This document shows, piece after piece, positions 24,334 to 32,922 of a DNA stretch of 64,000 nucleotides (its first letter is position 1; every line of letters starts with the position of its first letter). Origin of the DNA: Rarobacter incanus (GTDB lineage: Bacteria > Actinomycetota > Actinomycetes > Actinomycetales > Cellulomonadaceae); contig NZ_VFNV01000001.1 of assembly GCF_006715765.1 (NCBI RefSeq), forward strand, positions 1,922,001-1,986,000. Direction: 5' to 3'. The notes under the pieces were generated by a model, which worked only from the letters and a program-made list of their open reading frames with translations, was not told the origin of the DNA and made no database searches. The position numbers and the translations under genes are program-made.

Positions 24334-24364
24334 GATGGGACGTGGGGCCACTACCATTGAACCC

Positions 24365-25951
24365 ATGTCCTGCTTCTACCTGACGACACCGATCTACTAC
24401 GTCAACGACGCCCCCCACATCGGCCACGCGTACACCACCGTCGCCGCCGACGTGTTGACCCGCTGGCACCGCCAGCGCCAGGAGGACGTCTGGTTCCTCA
24501 CCGGAACCGATGAACACGGCGAGAAGGTGATGCGCACGGCCGAGGCGCGCGGGGTTGCGCCGCAGCAGTGGGCCGACAACCTGGTGGAAACCGAATGGCG
24601 CCCGCTGTTGAACCTGCTGAACGTCCGCAACGATGACTTCATTCGCACCACCGACGAGCGCCACGTCGTCGCCGTGCAGAAGTTCATCCAGCGCCTGTAC
24701 GACGCGGGGGACATCTACAAGGGCAAGTTCGAGGGCCCGTACTGCGTGGCGTGCGAGGAATTCAAACTGCCCGGCGACCTGCTCGAAGAGGGCGGGCAGC
24801 TACTGTGCAAGATCCACGGGCGCCCGGTGGAATTGCTCAGCGAGGAAAACTACTTCTTCCCGCTCAGCCAGTACGGCGAGCGGCTCTTGGAGTTGTATGA
24901 ATCGAATCCGGACTTTGTGCAACCTGCATCCGCGCGCAATGAGGTCATCGGGTTCGTCAAGCAGGGCCTGCGCGACCTGTCCATTTCCCGGTCATCCTTT
25001 GACTGGGGCATTGAGCTGCCGTGGGATTCGGGCCACGTCTTGTACGTCTGGTTCGATGCGCTGCTGAACTACGCGACCGCAATCGGCCTTGAGGATGAGA
25101 GCAAGAAGGACGAGTTCTCCCGCATTTGGCCCGCCAACGTCCACCTGGTGGGCAAGGACATCCTGCGATTCCACGCCGTGATCTGGCCCGCAATGCTGAT
25201 GGCCGCCGGCATCGAGCTTCCCAAGACCGTGTTTGCGCATGGCTGGTTGCTGGTGGGCGGCGAGAAGATGTCCAAGACGAAGCTGACGGGTATTCACCCG
25301 CGCGAGATCGTTGACGTATTTGGTTCCGATGCGTTCCGGTACTACTTCACGCGCGCCGTGCAGTTCGGCCACGACGGTTCGTTCTCGTGGGAGGACCTGT
25401 CCGCGCGGTACAACGCGGAACTGGCGAACGGGCTCGGCAACCTGGCATCGCGGGTCGCGGCGATGGTCGGCAAGTACTTCGGCGGGGTGCTGCCCGAACC
25501 GGGGTCCGTGACCGACGCAGAGACGGAGTTGGAAGCAGTCGCGAATGCCGCCGTCGCGGATGCCGAGGCCGCGATCGACCGGATTTCGACCACCGATGCC
25601 GTGGCCGCGGTGTGGACGCTTGTCGATGCAACTAACCAGTACCTCACCGAACAAGAGCCATGGAAGGTCGCCAAGCTGCCGGGCGAGATGGGCGCCGACG
25701 GAGCCGGTGCCAATGGGGGGCGGCTCGCCACGATCTTGGTGACTGCGGCGGAGGCCCTGCGTTCGCTGGCGATCCTGCTTAATCCGGTCACCCCGATCGC
25801 CGCGCAGGGCCTGTGGGATCTGCTGGGGGCCGCGGTCTTGGGCGAGCTGGACCGCCAGCCGGTCGCGGCGGCCGCGTCGTTCGGGAAGCTGCCCGCGGGG
25901 ACGCCGGTCACCAAGGGAGACGCGCTGTTTCCCCGTATTGAGGAGGCGTAG
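24365..25951 (+). CDS. metG: Methionyl-tRNA synthetase
   Basis: MetRS charges initiator and elongator tRNA-Met. The 528-aa protein has class-I signatures: the HIGH-type HIGHAY at ~19 and KMSKT-type GGEKMSKTKL at ~300. A zinc-knuckle region begins CVACEEF (~139-145), with LLCKIHG as the second half. There is a C-terminal anticodon-binding helical bundle, and no tRNA-binding EMAP-like extension, giving the short form. The ATG at 24365 is preferred; an upstream frame is inside rsmI. The start codon begins MSCFYLTTPIYYVNDAPHIG, standard for bacteria. It is followed by tatD 5 bp later. Confidence 0.95.
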   Translation: MSCFYLTTPIYYVNDAPHIGHAYTTVAADVLTRWHRQRQEDVWFLTGTDEHGEKVMRTAEARGVAPQQWADNLVETEWRPLLNLLNVRNDDFIRTTDERHVVAVQKFIQRLYDAGDIYKGKFEGPYCVACEEFKLPGDLLEEGGQLLCKIHGRPVELLSEENYFFPLSQYGERLLELYESNPDFVQPASARNEVIGFVKQGLRDLSISRSSFDWGIELPWDSGHVLYVWFDALLNYATAIGLEDESKKDEFSRIWPANVHLVGKDILRFHAVIWPAMLMAAGIELPKTVFAHGWLLVGGEKMSKTKLTGIHPREIVDVFGSDAFRYYFTRAVQFGHDGSFSWEDLSARYNAELANGLGNLASRVAAMVGKYFGGVLPEPGSVTDAETELEAVANAAVADAEAAIDRISTTDAVAAVWTLVDATNQYLTEQEPWKVAKLPGEMGADGAGANGGRLATILVTAAEALRSLAILLNPVTPIAAQGLWDLLGAAVLGELDRQPVAAAASFGKLPAGTPVTKGDALFPRIEEA

Positions 25952-25956
25952 GCGCC

Positions 25957-26901
25957 GTGGGGCGCCACCGTCCCCAGGACCGTTCCTGGCCACCCGCCCC
26001 GCCGCCGCTGCCGCGGCCCATCGCGGATAACCACACGCACCTGGACTCGATCGACGACGTGCTGGCGCCGGGGGTGCAGGTGCCGACCATTCGCGAGCAC
26101 CTGGCCCACGCGCGCGAGGCGGGCGTCGATAGGTTGCTGCAGATCGGTTGCGACCTGCCCTCGGCCCGGACCACCGCGGCGTGGACTGCGATGTTTCCGA
26201 TCCTGGGCGGGGTGGCGATTCACCCGAATGAGGCGGTTCTGCACGCAGGCATCCTGGAGACGGGGCCCGACGGGCAGGACCCGCGGCCGCAACCGCGCCA
26301 CGCCGCGTCCTTGGCGGAGGCGATCGAGGAAATTGCCGCGCTTGCCGATAGGCCGGGGATCCGCGTGATCGGTGAAACCGGATTGGACAAGTTCCGCACC
26401 GGGCCGGGCGGGCTCGCAGCGCAGATCGAATCCTTCCGGGCGCACATAGCGCTGGCAAAGGAGAAAGATCTGGTCTTGCAGATCCACGATCGCGACGCGC
26501 ACGCGGAAGTGCTGGAGGTGCTGCGCCGCGATGGGGCGCCGGCACGCACCGTCTTTCACTGCTTTTCCGGCGACAAGGAAATGGCGGAATTCTGCGCCAG
26601 CCAGGGCTGGTATCTGTCGTTCGCCGGGCCAGTTACCTACCGTGCCAATGACGAATTGCGGGCCGCGCTGCGCGCCGTTCCGGTGGGCCTGGTGCAGGTC
26701 GAGACGGATGCGCCCTACCTGCCGCCGCAACCCTACCGCGGCCGCCCCAACGCACCGTACCTGGCGGCGTTGACCGCCGCATTCATGGCCGACGTGATCG
26801 ATATGCCGCTTGCGGACTTTTGCGAGCAAATCTCGCAGACTTCTGACGCGCTATATGGGCCTTGGCCAGCGGATTATGCGTCATCGGGCACGGATTTGTG
26901 A
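25957..26901 (+). CDS. TatD-family metal-dependent deoxyribonuclease
   Basis: This 314-aa TIM-barrel hydrolase has IADNHTHLDSI (HxH metal ligands) near residue 24-34, IAIHPNEA, VIGETGLDKF (Glu ligand), the HDRDAHAEVLEVL and FHCFSGDKE His positions, and VETDAPYLPPQPYRGRPNAP (Asp ligand and C-terminal signature). TatD enzymes act on DNA ends and in repair/quality control. The GTG start lies 5 bp after the metG stop, and the pairing with metG upstream of a wall-hydrolase gene is a common actinobacterial arrangement. The first ~22 residues are Pro/Arg-rich and may not be translated if a later start is used. Confidence 0.9.
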   Translation: MGRHRPQDRSWPPAPPPLPRPIADNHTHLDSIDDVLAPGVQVPTIREHLAHAREAGVDRLLQIGCDLPSARTTAAWTAMFPILGGVAIHPNEAVLHAGILETGPDGQDPRPQPRHAASLAEAIEEIAALADRPGIRVIGETGLDKFRTGPGGLAAQIESFRAHIALAKEKDLVLQIHDRDAHAEVLEVLRRDGAPARTVFHCFSGDKEMAEFCASQGWYLSFAGPVTYRANDELRAALRAVPVGLVQVETDAPYLPPQPYRGRPNAPYLAALTAAFMADVIDMPLADFCEQISQTSDALYGPWPADYASSGTDL

Positions 26902-26976
26902 CATCCGACACTCGCAACCGCGTGATGAATTCGTTATCGTAGGGAGAGTTCTATTCGCCAGGGTCGAGGTAGCAGC

Positions 26977-28083
26977 GTGTCAGATTCCAAGAAAGCCCCC
27001 CGCCTTTCGCGTCGCGTTGTGACGTGGGCGGCGCAGGGGACCCTGGTGGCGATGCTCGCCGCCGGGACGATCGGGTACGCCAGCGCCAATAAGCGCATCA
27101 CGGTCGAACACAACGGAACCGACGTCGTCGTGACAACGTTGGGGGCCACGGTGGCCGATGCGCTCAACTCGGCGGGGATCACCCCGGCGGAAGGCGAAAT
27201 CGTAGCGCCGTCGCTCACGTCGCGGATCCACGACGGCGACGAGATCGCGGTCCGGATGGTCAGCGCCCAGGCCGACGTGGTTCGCACCGATGTCGCAACG
27301 CGGTCCGAGCAGCGCGGGCCGCTGCGGGAAGTTACCGTCGTGATCGACGGCAAATCGCAAAAGGTCAACACCACGGCCACCACCGTGCGCGGCGCTTTGC
27401 AGGACCTGAGCGTGGTGCTGGACGAAGCGAGCGTTGTGGAGCCGGGCCTCGACGATGAGCTCGCGGACGCAGCAACAATAACCGTTTCGCAGGCCACGAC
27501 CGCGACCGTGACCACCACGGAAAAGGTCGACTTCGCGGTCACGAAAAAACAGGACTCGACCCTCGCGAAGGGGAAAAAGGTAGTCGAAACTAAGGGCGTG
27601 GCGGGCCAAAGGGTCACCACGTACCAGGTCACCGAAGTCGACGGCAAGGAGGTTTCGCGCACGCAGATCGCATCCGGTGTCACGAAGCAGGCCGTGGACC
27701 AGGTGGTGCGTGTGGGGACAATGGAAAAGTCCACCACGTCCAGCAGTTCGGGAGGCAGCTCGACTTCCGTGCCGAAGTCGTCGCCGGTGTCGGCGGGCAG
27801 CGCGCGCGCGATCGCCAAGGACATGGTGGGTGACGACGAGCAGTTCGCATGCCTTGACGCACTGTGGCAGCGAGAAAGCGGATGGCGGGTCACCGCCGCC
27901 AATAGCTCGTCGGGCGCCTACGGCATTCCGCAGGCGCTCCCGGGCAGCAAGATGGCCAGCGCGGGGTCCGATTGGCGCACCTCCGCTGCGACCCAGATCA
28001 AGTGGGGGCTCGGATACATCAAGGGTCGCTACGGCACCCCCTGCGGGGCCTGGTCGTTCTTCAAGTCACACAACTGGTACTGA
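26977..28083 (+). CDS. Secreted DUF348/G5-domain protein with SLT-type lysozyme-like domain
   Basis: This 368-aa exported protein has an RpfB-like layout: an N-terminal membrane/signal segment ([17 protein letters not shown]), tandem DUF348 ubiquitin-like domains (~40-190), a G5 domain (~195-250, [21 protein letters not shown]... KEVSRTQI), a Ser-rich linker and a C-terminal lytic-transglycosylase-type domain. The active-site Glu is in [10 protein letters not shown] (~295-304). The end differs from true Rpf domains: it lacks the Rpf WDxxAxCESGG motif and reads [18 protein letters not shown]...GTPCGAWS. It likely cleaves peptidoglycan. GTG start; rsmA begins immediately downstream. Confidence 0.87.
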   Translation: MSDSKKAPRLSRRVVTWAAQGTLVAMLAAGTIGYASANKRITVEHNGTDVVVTTLGATVADALNSAGITPAEGEIVAPSLTSRIHDGDEIAVRMVSAQADVVRTDVATRSEQRGPLREVTVVIDGKSQKVNTTATTVRGALQDLSVVLDEASVVEPGLDDELADAATITVSQATTATVTTTEKVDFAVTKKQDSTLAKGKKVVETKGVAGQRVTTYQVTEVDGKEVSRTQIASGVTKQAVDQVVRVGTMEKSTTSSSSGGSSTSVPKSSPVSAGSARAIAKDMVGDDEQFACLDALWQRESGWRVTAANSSSGAYGIPQALPGSKMASAGSDWRTSAATQIKWGLGYIKGRYGTPCGAWSFFKSHNWY

Positions 28084-28176
28084 GCCATCAGCGAGACAGA
28101 TTCACGCGCCCCGCAGCTGCTGGGGCCGGCGCAGATACGTGCCCTCGCAAGCGAGCTGGGGGTCACGCCCACCAAG

Positions 28177-28947
28177 GTGTGGGGCCAGAACTTTGTGCAT
28201 GATCCCGGCACCATTCGGCGCATAGTGCGCATAGCGGGAGTCCGCCCCGCGGAGCACGTCGTCGAGGTCGGCCCGGGACTGGGATCGTTGACCCTTGGAA
28301 TGCTGGAAGCCGGCGCGCGCGTCACGGCGGTCGAAATCGATCCGCGCTTGGCGGCGCGTCTGCCGCTGACCGCTCCGGGGGACGCGCTCACCGTCATCAA
28401 TGCCGATGCCATGACGGTGACGGAGCTTCCCGGTTCGCCGACCGCGCTCGTGGCGAACCTGCCCTACAACGTCGCGGTGCCCATCTTGCTGCACTTCCTG
28501 GCGACGTTTAGTTCGATCGAGCGAGTCCTAGTGATGGTGCAAGCCGAAGTCGCCGATCGCCTCGCGGCGCAACCCGGTTCGCGCACCTACGGTGTGCCCT
28601 CCGTCAAGGCCCGGTGGTACGGCGATGTGGCGCGCGTCGGGACAATCTCGCGCAACGTGTTTTGGCCGGTCCCGAACGTTGATTCTGCGCTCGTTGAAAT
28701 CAAGCGCGGGGAACCGGTTTCCACCACGGCTTCCCGCGATGAGGTCTTTGCCCTGGTAGACGCCGCTTTCGCGCAGCGCCGTAAGACCATCCGCAAGGCG
28801 CTTAGCGCCCGCGTTGCCGATTCCGCTATGCTCGACGGCGCGCTTGCCGCTGCGGGTATCGACCCGCAGGCGCGGGGAGAGTCCCTGGCGGTTGCGGATT
28901 TCGCTCGGCTGGCCGAGCGCGTGCGGGTCGATCGCCCGCGTGGGTGA
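28177..28947 (+). CDS. rsmA: 16S rRNA dimethyladenosine transferase (start uncertain)
   Basis: RsmA/KsgA dimethylates A1518 and A1519 of 16S rRNA. Motifs are [23 protein letters not shown] (SAM site), [11 protein letters not shown] and [14 protein letters not shown] (NLPY catalytic). From the first usable start, GTG at 28177, the protein has 256 aa and begins MWGQNFVHD. Homologous sequence continues upstream in frame: [20 protein letters not shown], back to the wall-hydrolase stop, with no ATG, GTG or TTG. The most natural start is ATC at 28087, giving a chain reading (M)[13 protein letters not shown], 286 aa. Either a rare ATC start is used, or a start mutated from ATG shortens the enzyme. 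ispE follows after 9 bp. Confidence 0.88.
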   Translation: MWGQNFVHDPGTIRRIVRIAGVRPAEHVVEVGPGLGSLTLGMLEAGARVTAVEIDPRLAARLPLTAPGDALTVINADAMTVTELPGSPTALVANLPYNVAVPILLHFLATFSSIERVLVMVQAEVADRLAAQPGSRTYGVPSVKARWYGDVARVGTISRNVFWPVPNVDSALVEIKRGEPVSTTASRDEVFALVDAAFAQRRKTIRKALSARVADSAMLDGALAAAGIDPQARGESLAVADFARLAERVRVDRPRG

Positions 28948-28956
28948 AGGAGTAAC

Positions 28957-29847
28957 GTGAACCAGGTTGCCAGCGAGGCTACAGCGACCAGTTACGGAAA
29001 AATCAACGTCGCGTTGCGGGCGGGCCCCGTGGATGCCCACGGCTACCACCCGCTGCGGACCGTCTTTGCGGCCGTGAGCCTGCCCGAGCGCGTCCACGTT
29101 AGGGCGAGCGACCGGTTGCAGATCGAGGTCGTGAACGACCCGCACGGGGTGGTGCCGCGCGACGAGACCAATCTGGCCGCTGCCGCTGCCCGTTTGATGG
29201 CCGATCGGGTGGGACGAGACCCCCTCGTCGAGATCACCATCGACAAGACGGTGCCGGTCGCCGGCGGGATGGGCGGCGGCTCCGCCGACGCGGCCGCAAC
29301 CCTGCTGGCGCTCAACGAGCTGTGGGGGATGGGCCTGCATCGCAGGCAACTGGCGGCCATGGCCCGCCCGCTCGGTGCCGATGTCCCGTTCGCGGTCGTC
29401 GGTGGGACCGCGCTGGGCACCGGCAGGGGCGATCACGTTCTTCCCATCGCGACGAGCCGGAGCCTGCCGATTGCGTTGGCGCTGCAGGACGACGGTATTT
29501 CCACCGCGCGGGTGTATCAGCTCTACGACGAATTGCACCCCGGCGCCATCGATCCGCACGCGGACGACGACCTGGTGGCCGGGCTGGAGAGCGGTGACCT
29601 GGAACGGGTGGGTCGCAACATGGTCAACGACCTGGAACCCGTAGCCTTCGCCGTCATGCCGCGCCTGCAACAAATCAGGGACGCGGCGCTGCGCGAGGGG
29701 GCGCTGGGGGCCGTTGTTACCGGTTCGGGGCCGACGGTTGCCGCGCTGGGGGCCGACGACGATCACGCTCGACGCATTGCCGCGGCGTGGGGGGCACAGG
29801 GGCTTTGCGCGCGGGCGGTCGCGGTGCGCTCGGTTCCCGCCGAATAG
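28957..29847 (+). CDS. ispE: 4-diphosphocytidyl-2-C-methyl-D-erythritol kinase
   Basis: IspE phosphorylates CDP-ME in the non-mevalonate (MEP) isoprenoid pathway. The 296-aa GHMP kinase has the N-terminal SYGKINVALRAGPVDAHGYH, the ATP-binding PVAGGMGGGSADAAATLLAL (~102-121) and the C-terminal VTGSGPTVAAL. GTG start 9 bp after rsmA, preceded by AAGGAG. The order rsmA-ispE is common in bacteria. It gives isoprene units for menaquinone and polyprenyl carriers used by MenA, Pmt and wall synthesis in this window. Its 3' end is 4 bp from the convergent MarR gene. Confidence 0.94.
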   Translation: MNQVASEATATSYGKINVALRAGPVDAHGYHPLRTVFAAVSLPERVHVRASDRLQIEVVNDPHGVVPRDETNLAAAAARLMADRVGRDPLVEITIDKTVPVAGGMGGGSADAAATLLALNELWGMGLHRRQLAAMARPLGADVPFAVVGGTALGTGRGDHVLPIATSRSLPIALALQDDGISTARVYQLYDELHPGAIDPHADDDLVAGLESGDLERVGRNMVNDLEPVAFAVMPRLQQIRDAALREGALGAVVTGSGPTVAALGADDDHARRIAAAWGAQGLCARAVAVRSVPAE

Positions 29848-29851
29848 GGCG

Positions 29852-30343
29852 CTACTTCAGCGACTTGAGCAGCACCCGCAGCGCGGCCGCGACGGTGTCC
29901 CGCTGGTCGGCGTCGAGCACGGTCAGCAGTTCGCGTTCCACCTCTATCAGGTCGGTCAGCGCGGCATCGACCTGGTCAAGGCCCTGCTGCGTGGCGGTCA
30001 CGACCGCGCCGCGGCGGTCCGCCGGGTCGGGAATGCGCGTGACCAGCCCGCGTGAAACGAGCCTTTCGATTCGGTTCGTCATCGTGCCGGACGTCACTAG
30101 TGTCTGATCGGCCAGGGCTCCCGGCGACAGCGCGTAGGGCCTGCCGGCGCGCCTGAGTGCCGCCAGCACGTCGAATTCCCAGGTTTCCAGGTCGTGGCGC
30201 GCGAATGCCGCGCGCCTGGCAAGGTCGAGGCGGCGATTGATCCGGGTCAGCCGGGACATGATTTCCAGCGGCCCCAGGTCGAGATCGGGACGGACCCGAT
30301 GCCAGGCATTGACGATGAGGTCCACTTCGTCGCGCGGGGTCAT
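29852..30343 (-). CDS. MarR-family transcriptional regulator
   Basis: This 163-aa winged-helix protein has the MarR core: ETWEFDVLAALRRAGRPYALSPGAL (H2-H3), DQTLVTSGTMTNRIERLVSRGLV (recognition helix) and TRIPDPADRRGAVVTAT (beta-hairpin wing with DxRxx). The ATG at 30343 is inside an ATGA overlap with the upstream TetR gene; a longer frame reads through the TetR gene and is ignored. The two regulators therefore form a translationally coupled pair, perhaps co-regulating one target. The target is unknown: the flanking ispE and tRNA genes are housekeeping. Confidence 0.88.
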   Translation of the reverse strand: MTPRDEVDLIVNAWHRVRPDLDLGPLEIMSRLTRINRRLDLARRAAFARHDLETWEFDVLAALRRAGRPYALSPGALADQTLVTSGTMTNRIERLVSRGLVTRIPDPADRRGAVVTATQQGLDQVDAALTDLIEVERELLTVLDADQRDTVAAALRVLLKSLK

Positions 30344-30963
30344 CGCGCCGCGCCCAGGTGCGGGTTGCGTTGCATTCCGGACAGTCCGAACCATGCCAGA
30401 TTGACCAGATGGGCGGCGACGACCGACTTGTCCAGCTCCCGGTTGTCGAGCCAATACTGCCCCGTCAGGGCAACCATGCCGACCAGCATCTGCGCGTAGA
30501 TGGATGCTGTTCCGGCATCGAGCCGGCGCTTGCGGAACTGATCGGCCAGCATGTGTTCGACCTGGGTGGCGACATCGCCGATCAGGCTCGAAAAGGTGCC
30601 CGTCGCCTGTGCGACGGGCGAATCGCGCACCAGAATGCGGAACCCATCCTCGTTCTGTTCGATGTATCCGAGAAGAGCCAGCGCCGTGCGCTCCACCAGC
30701 GCCTTGGGATGGCCGCCTGCCTCCAGCGCGCCGGAGAGCGCGCCCGTGAGGGACTGGATTTCGCGGTCCACGACGACGGCGTACATCCCCTCTTTGCCGC
30801 CAAAATGCTCGTACACAATTGGCTTTGAAACACCCGATTGGGCCGCGATCTCTTCGACGGATGTGCCCTCAAAACCCTTGGCAGCAAACAGCCTGCGGGA
30901 CACCGCGAGAAGCTGTTCGCGACGGTCTTTCGCTGTCATTCGTGAGCGTGTCGGACGTGCCAT
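30340..30963 (-). CDS. TetR-family transcriptional regulator
   Basis: This 207-aa protein has the TetR DNA-binding domain at the N-terminus: RREQLLAVSRRLFAAKGFEGTSVEEIAAQSGVSKPIVYEHFGGKEGMY (residues ~15-62), followed by a variable ligand-binding helical domain. It is preceded by GGAG a few bases before ATG 30963 (MARPTRSRM). It lies 60 bp from the divergent tRNA-Gln and reads into the MarR gene with an ATGA overlap. The effector is unknown. Confidence 0.9.
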   Translation of the reverse strand: MARPTRSRMTAKDRREQLLAVSRRLFAAKGFEGTSVEEIAAQSGVSKPIVYEHFGGKEGMYAVVVDREIQSLTGALSGALEAGGHPKALVERTALALLGYIEQNEDGFRILVRDSPVAQATGTFSSLIGDVATQVEHMLADQFRKRRLDAGTASIYAQMLVGMVALTGQYWLDNRELDKSVVAAHLVNLAWFGLSGMQRNPHLGAAR

Positions 30964-31023
30964 GTCTCCATCTTGCCCGAATGTTTGGCACAATAGACCA
31001 GTCGCCACGTTCGGTGACGACGT

Positions 31024-31095
31024 TCCGCCTTGGTGTAATCGGCAGCACACGGGTTTTTGGTGCCCTTAGTCCAGGTTCGAGTCCTGGGGGCGGAG
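31024..31095 (+). tRNA. tRNA-Gln (anticodon TTG)
   Basis: The 72-nt cloverleaf has acceptor stem TCCGCCT/GGGCGGA (T7 pairs with G66), D-loop TAATCGGCAG, a 7-nt anticodon loop TTTTGGT (anticodon TTG), and T-stem CCAGG/CCTGG around TTCGAGT. The anticodon stem CGGGT/GCCCT has a C-T mismatch at its outer pair. The discriminator is G at 31095; CCA is not fully encoded (GCAA follows). tRNA-Gln directly before glmU is a common actinobacterial order. Confidence 0.92.
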
Positions 31096-31212
31096 CAACG
31101 GCGGGCCCAGTTGGGTCTTTGGTGCGCACGGGCGTGTGCACACGCGGTAAAGTTAGGGCTGACCTCCGCGGCCCGCTGCGGAGTCCTGACCGAATACCGA
31201 CAGGAGTCATCC

Positions 31213-32922
31213 GTGGCGCAGGCCGCTCCCGCAGCAGTCATCATTCTTGCCGCTGGTGCCGGAACCCGCATGGTTTCGCGTACCCCCAAAGTTCTGCACC
31301 GCATCGGAGGACGATCCCTACTCGGGCACGCTATCCACGCGGCACAGGGCCTGGACCCGCAACGGATCGCGGTAGTGGTGCGGCACGAACGCGATGCGGT
31401 CGCGCAGCACGCGATCGAGATCAACCCCGACATCCTGATCGCGGATCAGGACAACGTTCCCGGAACGGGCCGCGCGGTTCAGTGCGGGCTGAGCACCCTG
31501 GACGCGGCGGTCAAGGCGCGGGCGGTCGCGTTGAGCGGCGCGCCGCTCGACGCGGAAGGAATCGTCAGCACCACGCAGGTCTGCGGGCCGGTCGTCGTCA
31601 TCGCGGGGGATGTGCCGCTTTTGGACGCGGCCACGCTCGGCGAGTTGGTCGCGGCCCACAAGGCCGACGGTAACGCCGTGACGATCCTCACGACCGAGGT
31701 GGCGGATCCGACGGGTTACGGCAGGATCGTGCGCGACCCCGCGACGGGGAGCGTCGCCGCGATCGTCGAGGAAAAGGATGCGACCGACGGCCAGCGCCTG
31801 ATCCGCGAGATTAACTCGTCGGTATATGTCTTTGACGCGGAACTGCTGCGCGATGCGCTCACCTTAGTCACCCCTCACAACGCGCAAGGCGAGTTCTACC
31901 TCACCGACGTTGTCGCAATTGCCCACGGCCGCGGTTTGCCGGTTCGCGCCGTGCAATCGGACGATCCGGTCATCGTCGAGGGCGTCAACGACCGCGAACA
32001 GCTCGCTGTGCTCGGCGCGGAGTTGAACCGGCGCATCCTTGCCGATTGGATGCGGCGCGGGGTCACCGTCGTGGATCCGGCAACGACCTGGGTCGATGTG
32101 GACGTGGAACTCGCCCAGGACGTGACACTCCTGCCGGGCGTGCAACTCCACGGCGCCAGCACCGTCGGCGTGGGCGCGACGATCGGGCCGGACACGACTC
32201 TCACCGACGTCGAAATCGGCCCCGATGCCACCGTGATTCGCACCCACGGCTCCCTGGCTGTGATCGGCGCGGGGGCTACGGTCGGTCCGTTCGCCTATCT
32301 GCGTCCCGGCACCGAACTCGGTGAGCGCGGCAAGATCGGGACGTTCGTCGAGGTCAAGAACGGCAAGATCGGCGAGGGGACCAAGGTTCCGCATCTCTCC
32401 TACGTCGGCGATGCGACGATCGGTAAGCACACCAATATCGGTGCGGGCACGATCTTCGTCAACTACGACGGCGTGAACAAGCACCACTCCACGGTTGGGG
32501 ATGGCGCGCGTACGGGGGCCAACAACATCTTCATCGCCCCGGTGTCCGTGGGTGATGGCGCGTACACCGCGGGCGGAACCGTCGTCCGCTACCCGGTGCC
32601 CGCGGGCGCCCTGGCCGTGTCCGCAGGGCGCCAAAGGAACATTGACGGATGGGTCGAGCGCCGCCGACCCGGCACCGAGGCGGCCGATATAGCGCGGCAG
32701 GCCCGCGAATCCGAGGCCCCGCAAGAATCCTCGACGCTCGGCCGCCAGGCCCGCGAAGAGCAGGCCCGCGCCGGGTCCGCCTCACACCCCGTAACGCCCG
32801 CGGACGGCACCCCGTTCGGGTACCGCATCCCGGACGCGCCCCCCACGCCCGCCTTCGGCACCCCGCAGGCGCAATCCCCCAACCACAACTCACCCAATAA
32901 AGAAAGTGGCGACGCGCAATGA
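31213..32922 (+). CDS. glmU: Bifunctional GlmU: N-acetyltransferase and UDP-GlcNAc pyrophosphorylase
   Basis: GlmU acetylates glucosamine-1-P and couples it to UTP, making UDP-GlcNAc for peptidoglycan. The 569-aa protein has the pyrophosphorylase loop LAAGAGTRMVSRTPKVLH (~12-29) and GDVPLLD, then the left-handed beta-helix hexapeptide repeats (~255-455) with acetyltransferase residues in HLSYVGDATIG and NYDGVNKHHS. A ~90-residue disordered C-tail follows, with ARQARE repeats and many Pro, longer than in E. coli (456 aa) but usual in actinobacteria. GTG start with AGGAG 6 nt upstream. Its TGA overlaps prs in ATGA. Confidence 0.93.
   Translation: MAQAAPAAVIILAAGAGTRMVSRTPKVLHRIGGRSLLGHAIHAAQGLDPQRIAVVVRHERDAVAQHAIEINPDILIADQDNVPGTGRAVQCGLSTLDAAVKARAVALSGAPLDAEGIVSTTQVCGPVVVIAGDVPLLDAATLGELVAAHKADGNAVTILTTEVADPTGYGRIVRDPATGSVAAIVEEKDATDGQRLIREINSSVYVFDAELLRDALTLVTPHNAQGEFYLTDVVAIAHGRGLPVRAVQSDDPVIVEGVNDREQLAVLGAELNRRILADWMRRGVTVVDPATTWVDVDVELAQDVTLLPGVQLHGASTVGVGATIGPDTTLTDVEIGPDATVIRTHGSLAVIGAGATVGPFAYLRPGTELGERGKIGTFVEVKNGKIGEGTKVPHLSYVGDATIGKHTNIGAGTIFVNYDGVNKHHSTVGDGARTGANNIFIAPVSVGDGAYTAGGTVVRYPVPAGALAVSAGRQRNIDGWVERRRPGTEAADIARQARESEAPQESSTLGRQAREEQARAGSASHPVTPADGTPFGYRIPDAPPTPAFGTPQAQSPNHNSPNKESGDAQ

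Noticed and set aside
24334-24364. T-box or SAM riboswitch before metG
   Set aside because: The 31-bp gap is too short for either and shows no conserved elements.
26977-28083. Annotation as true resuscitation-promoting factor
   Set aside because: The Rpf domain motif is missing; the C-terminus is of lytic-transglycosylase type.
31024-31095. tRNA-Gln as an integration site of a phage or island
   Set aside because: No integrase and no repeated 3' end of the tRNA were found nearby; glmU follows as in ordinary chromosomes.
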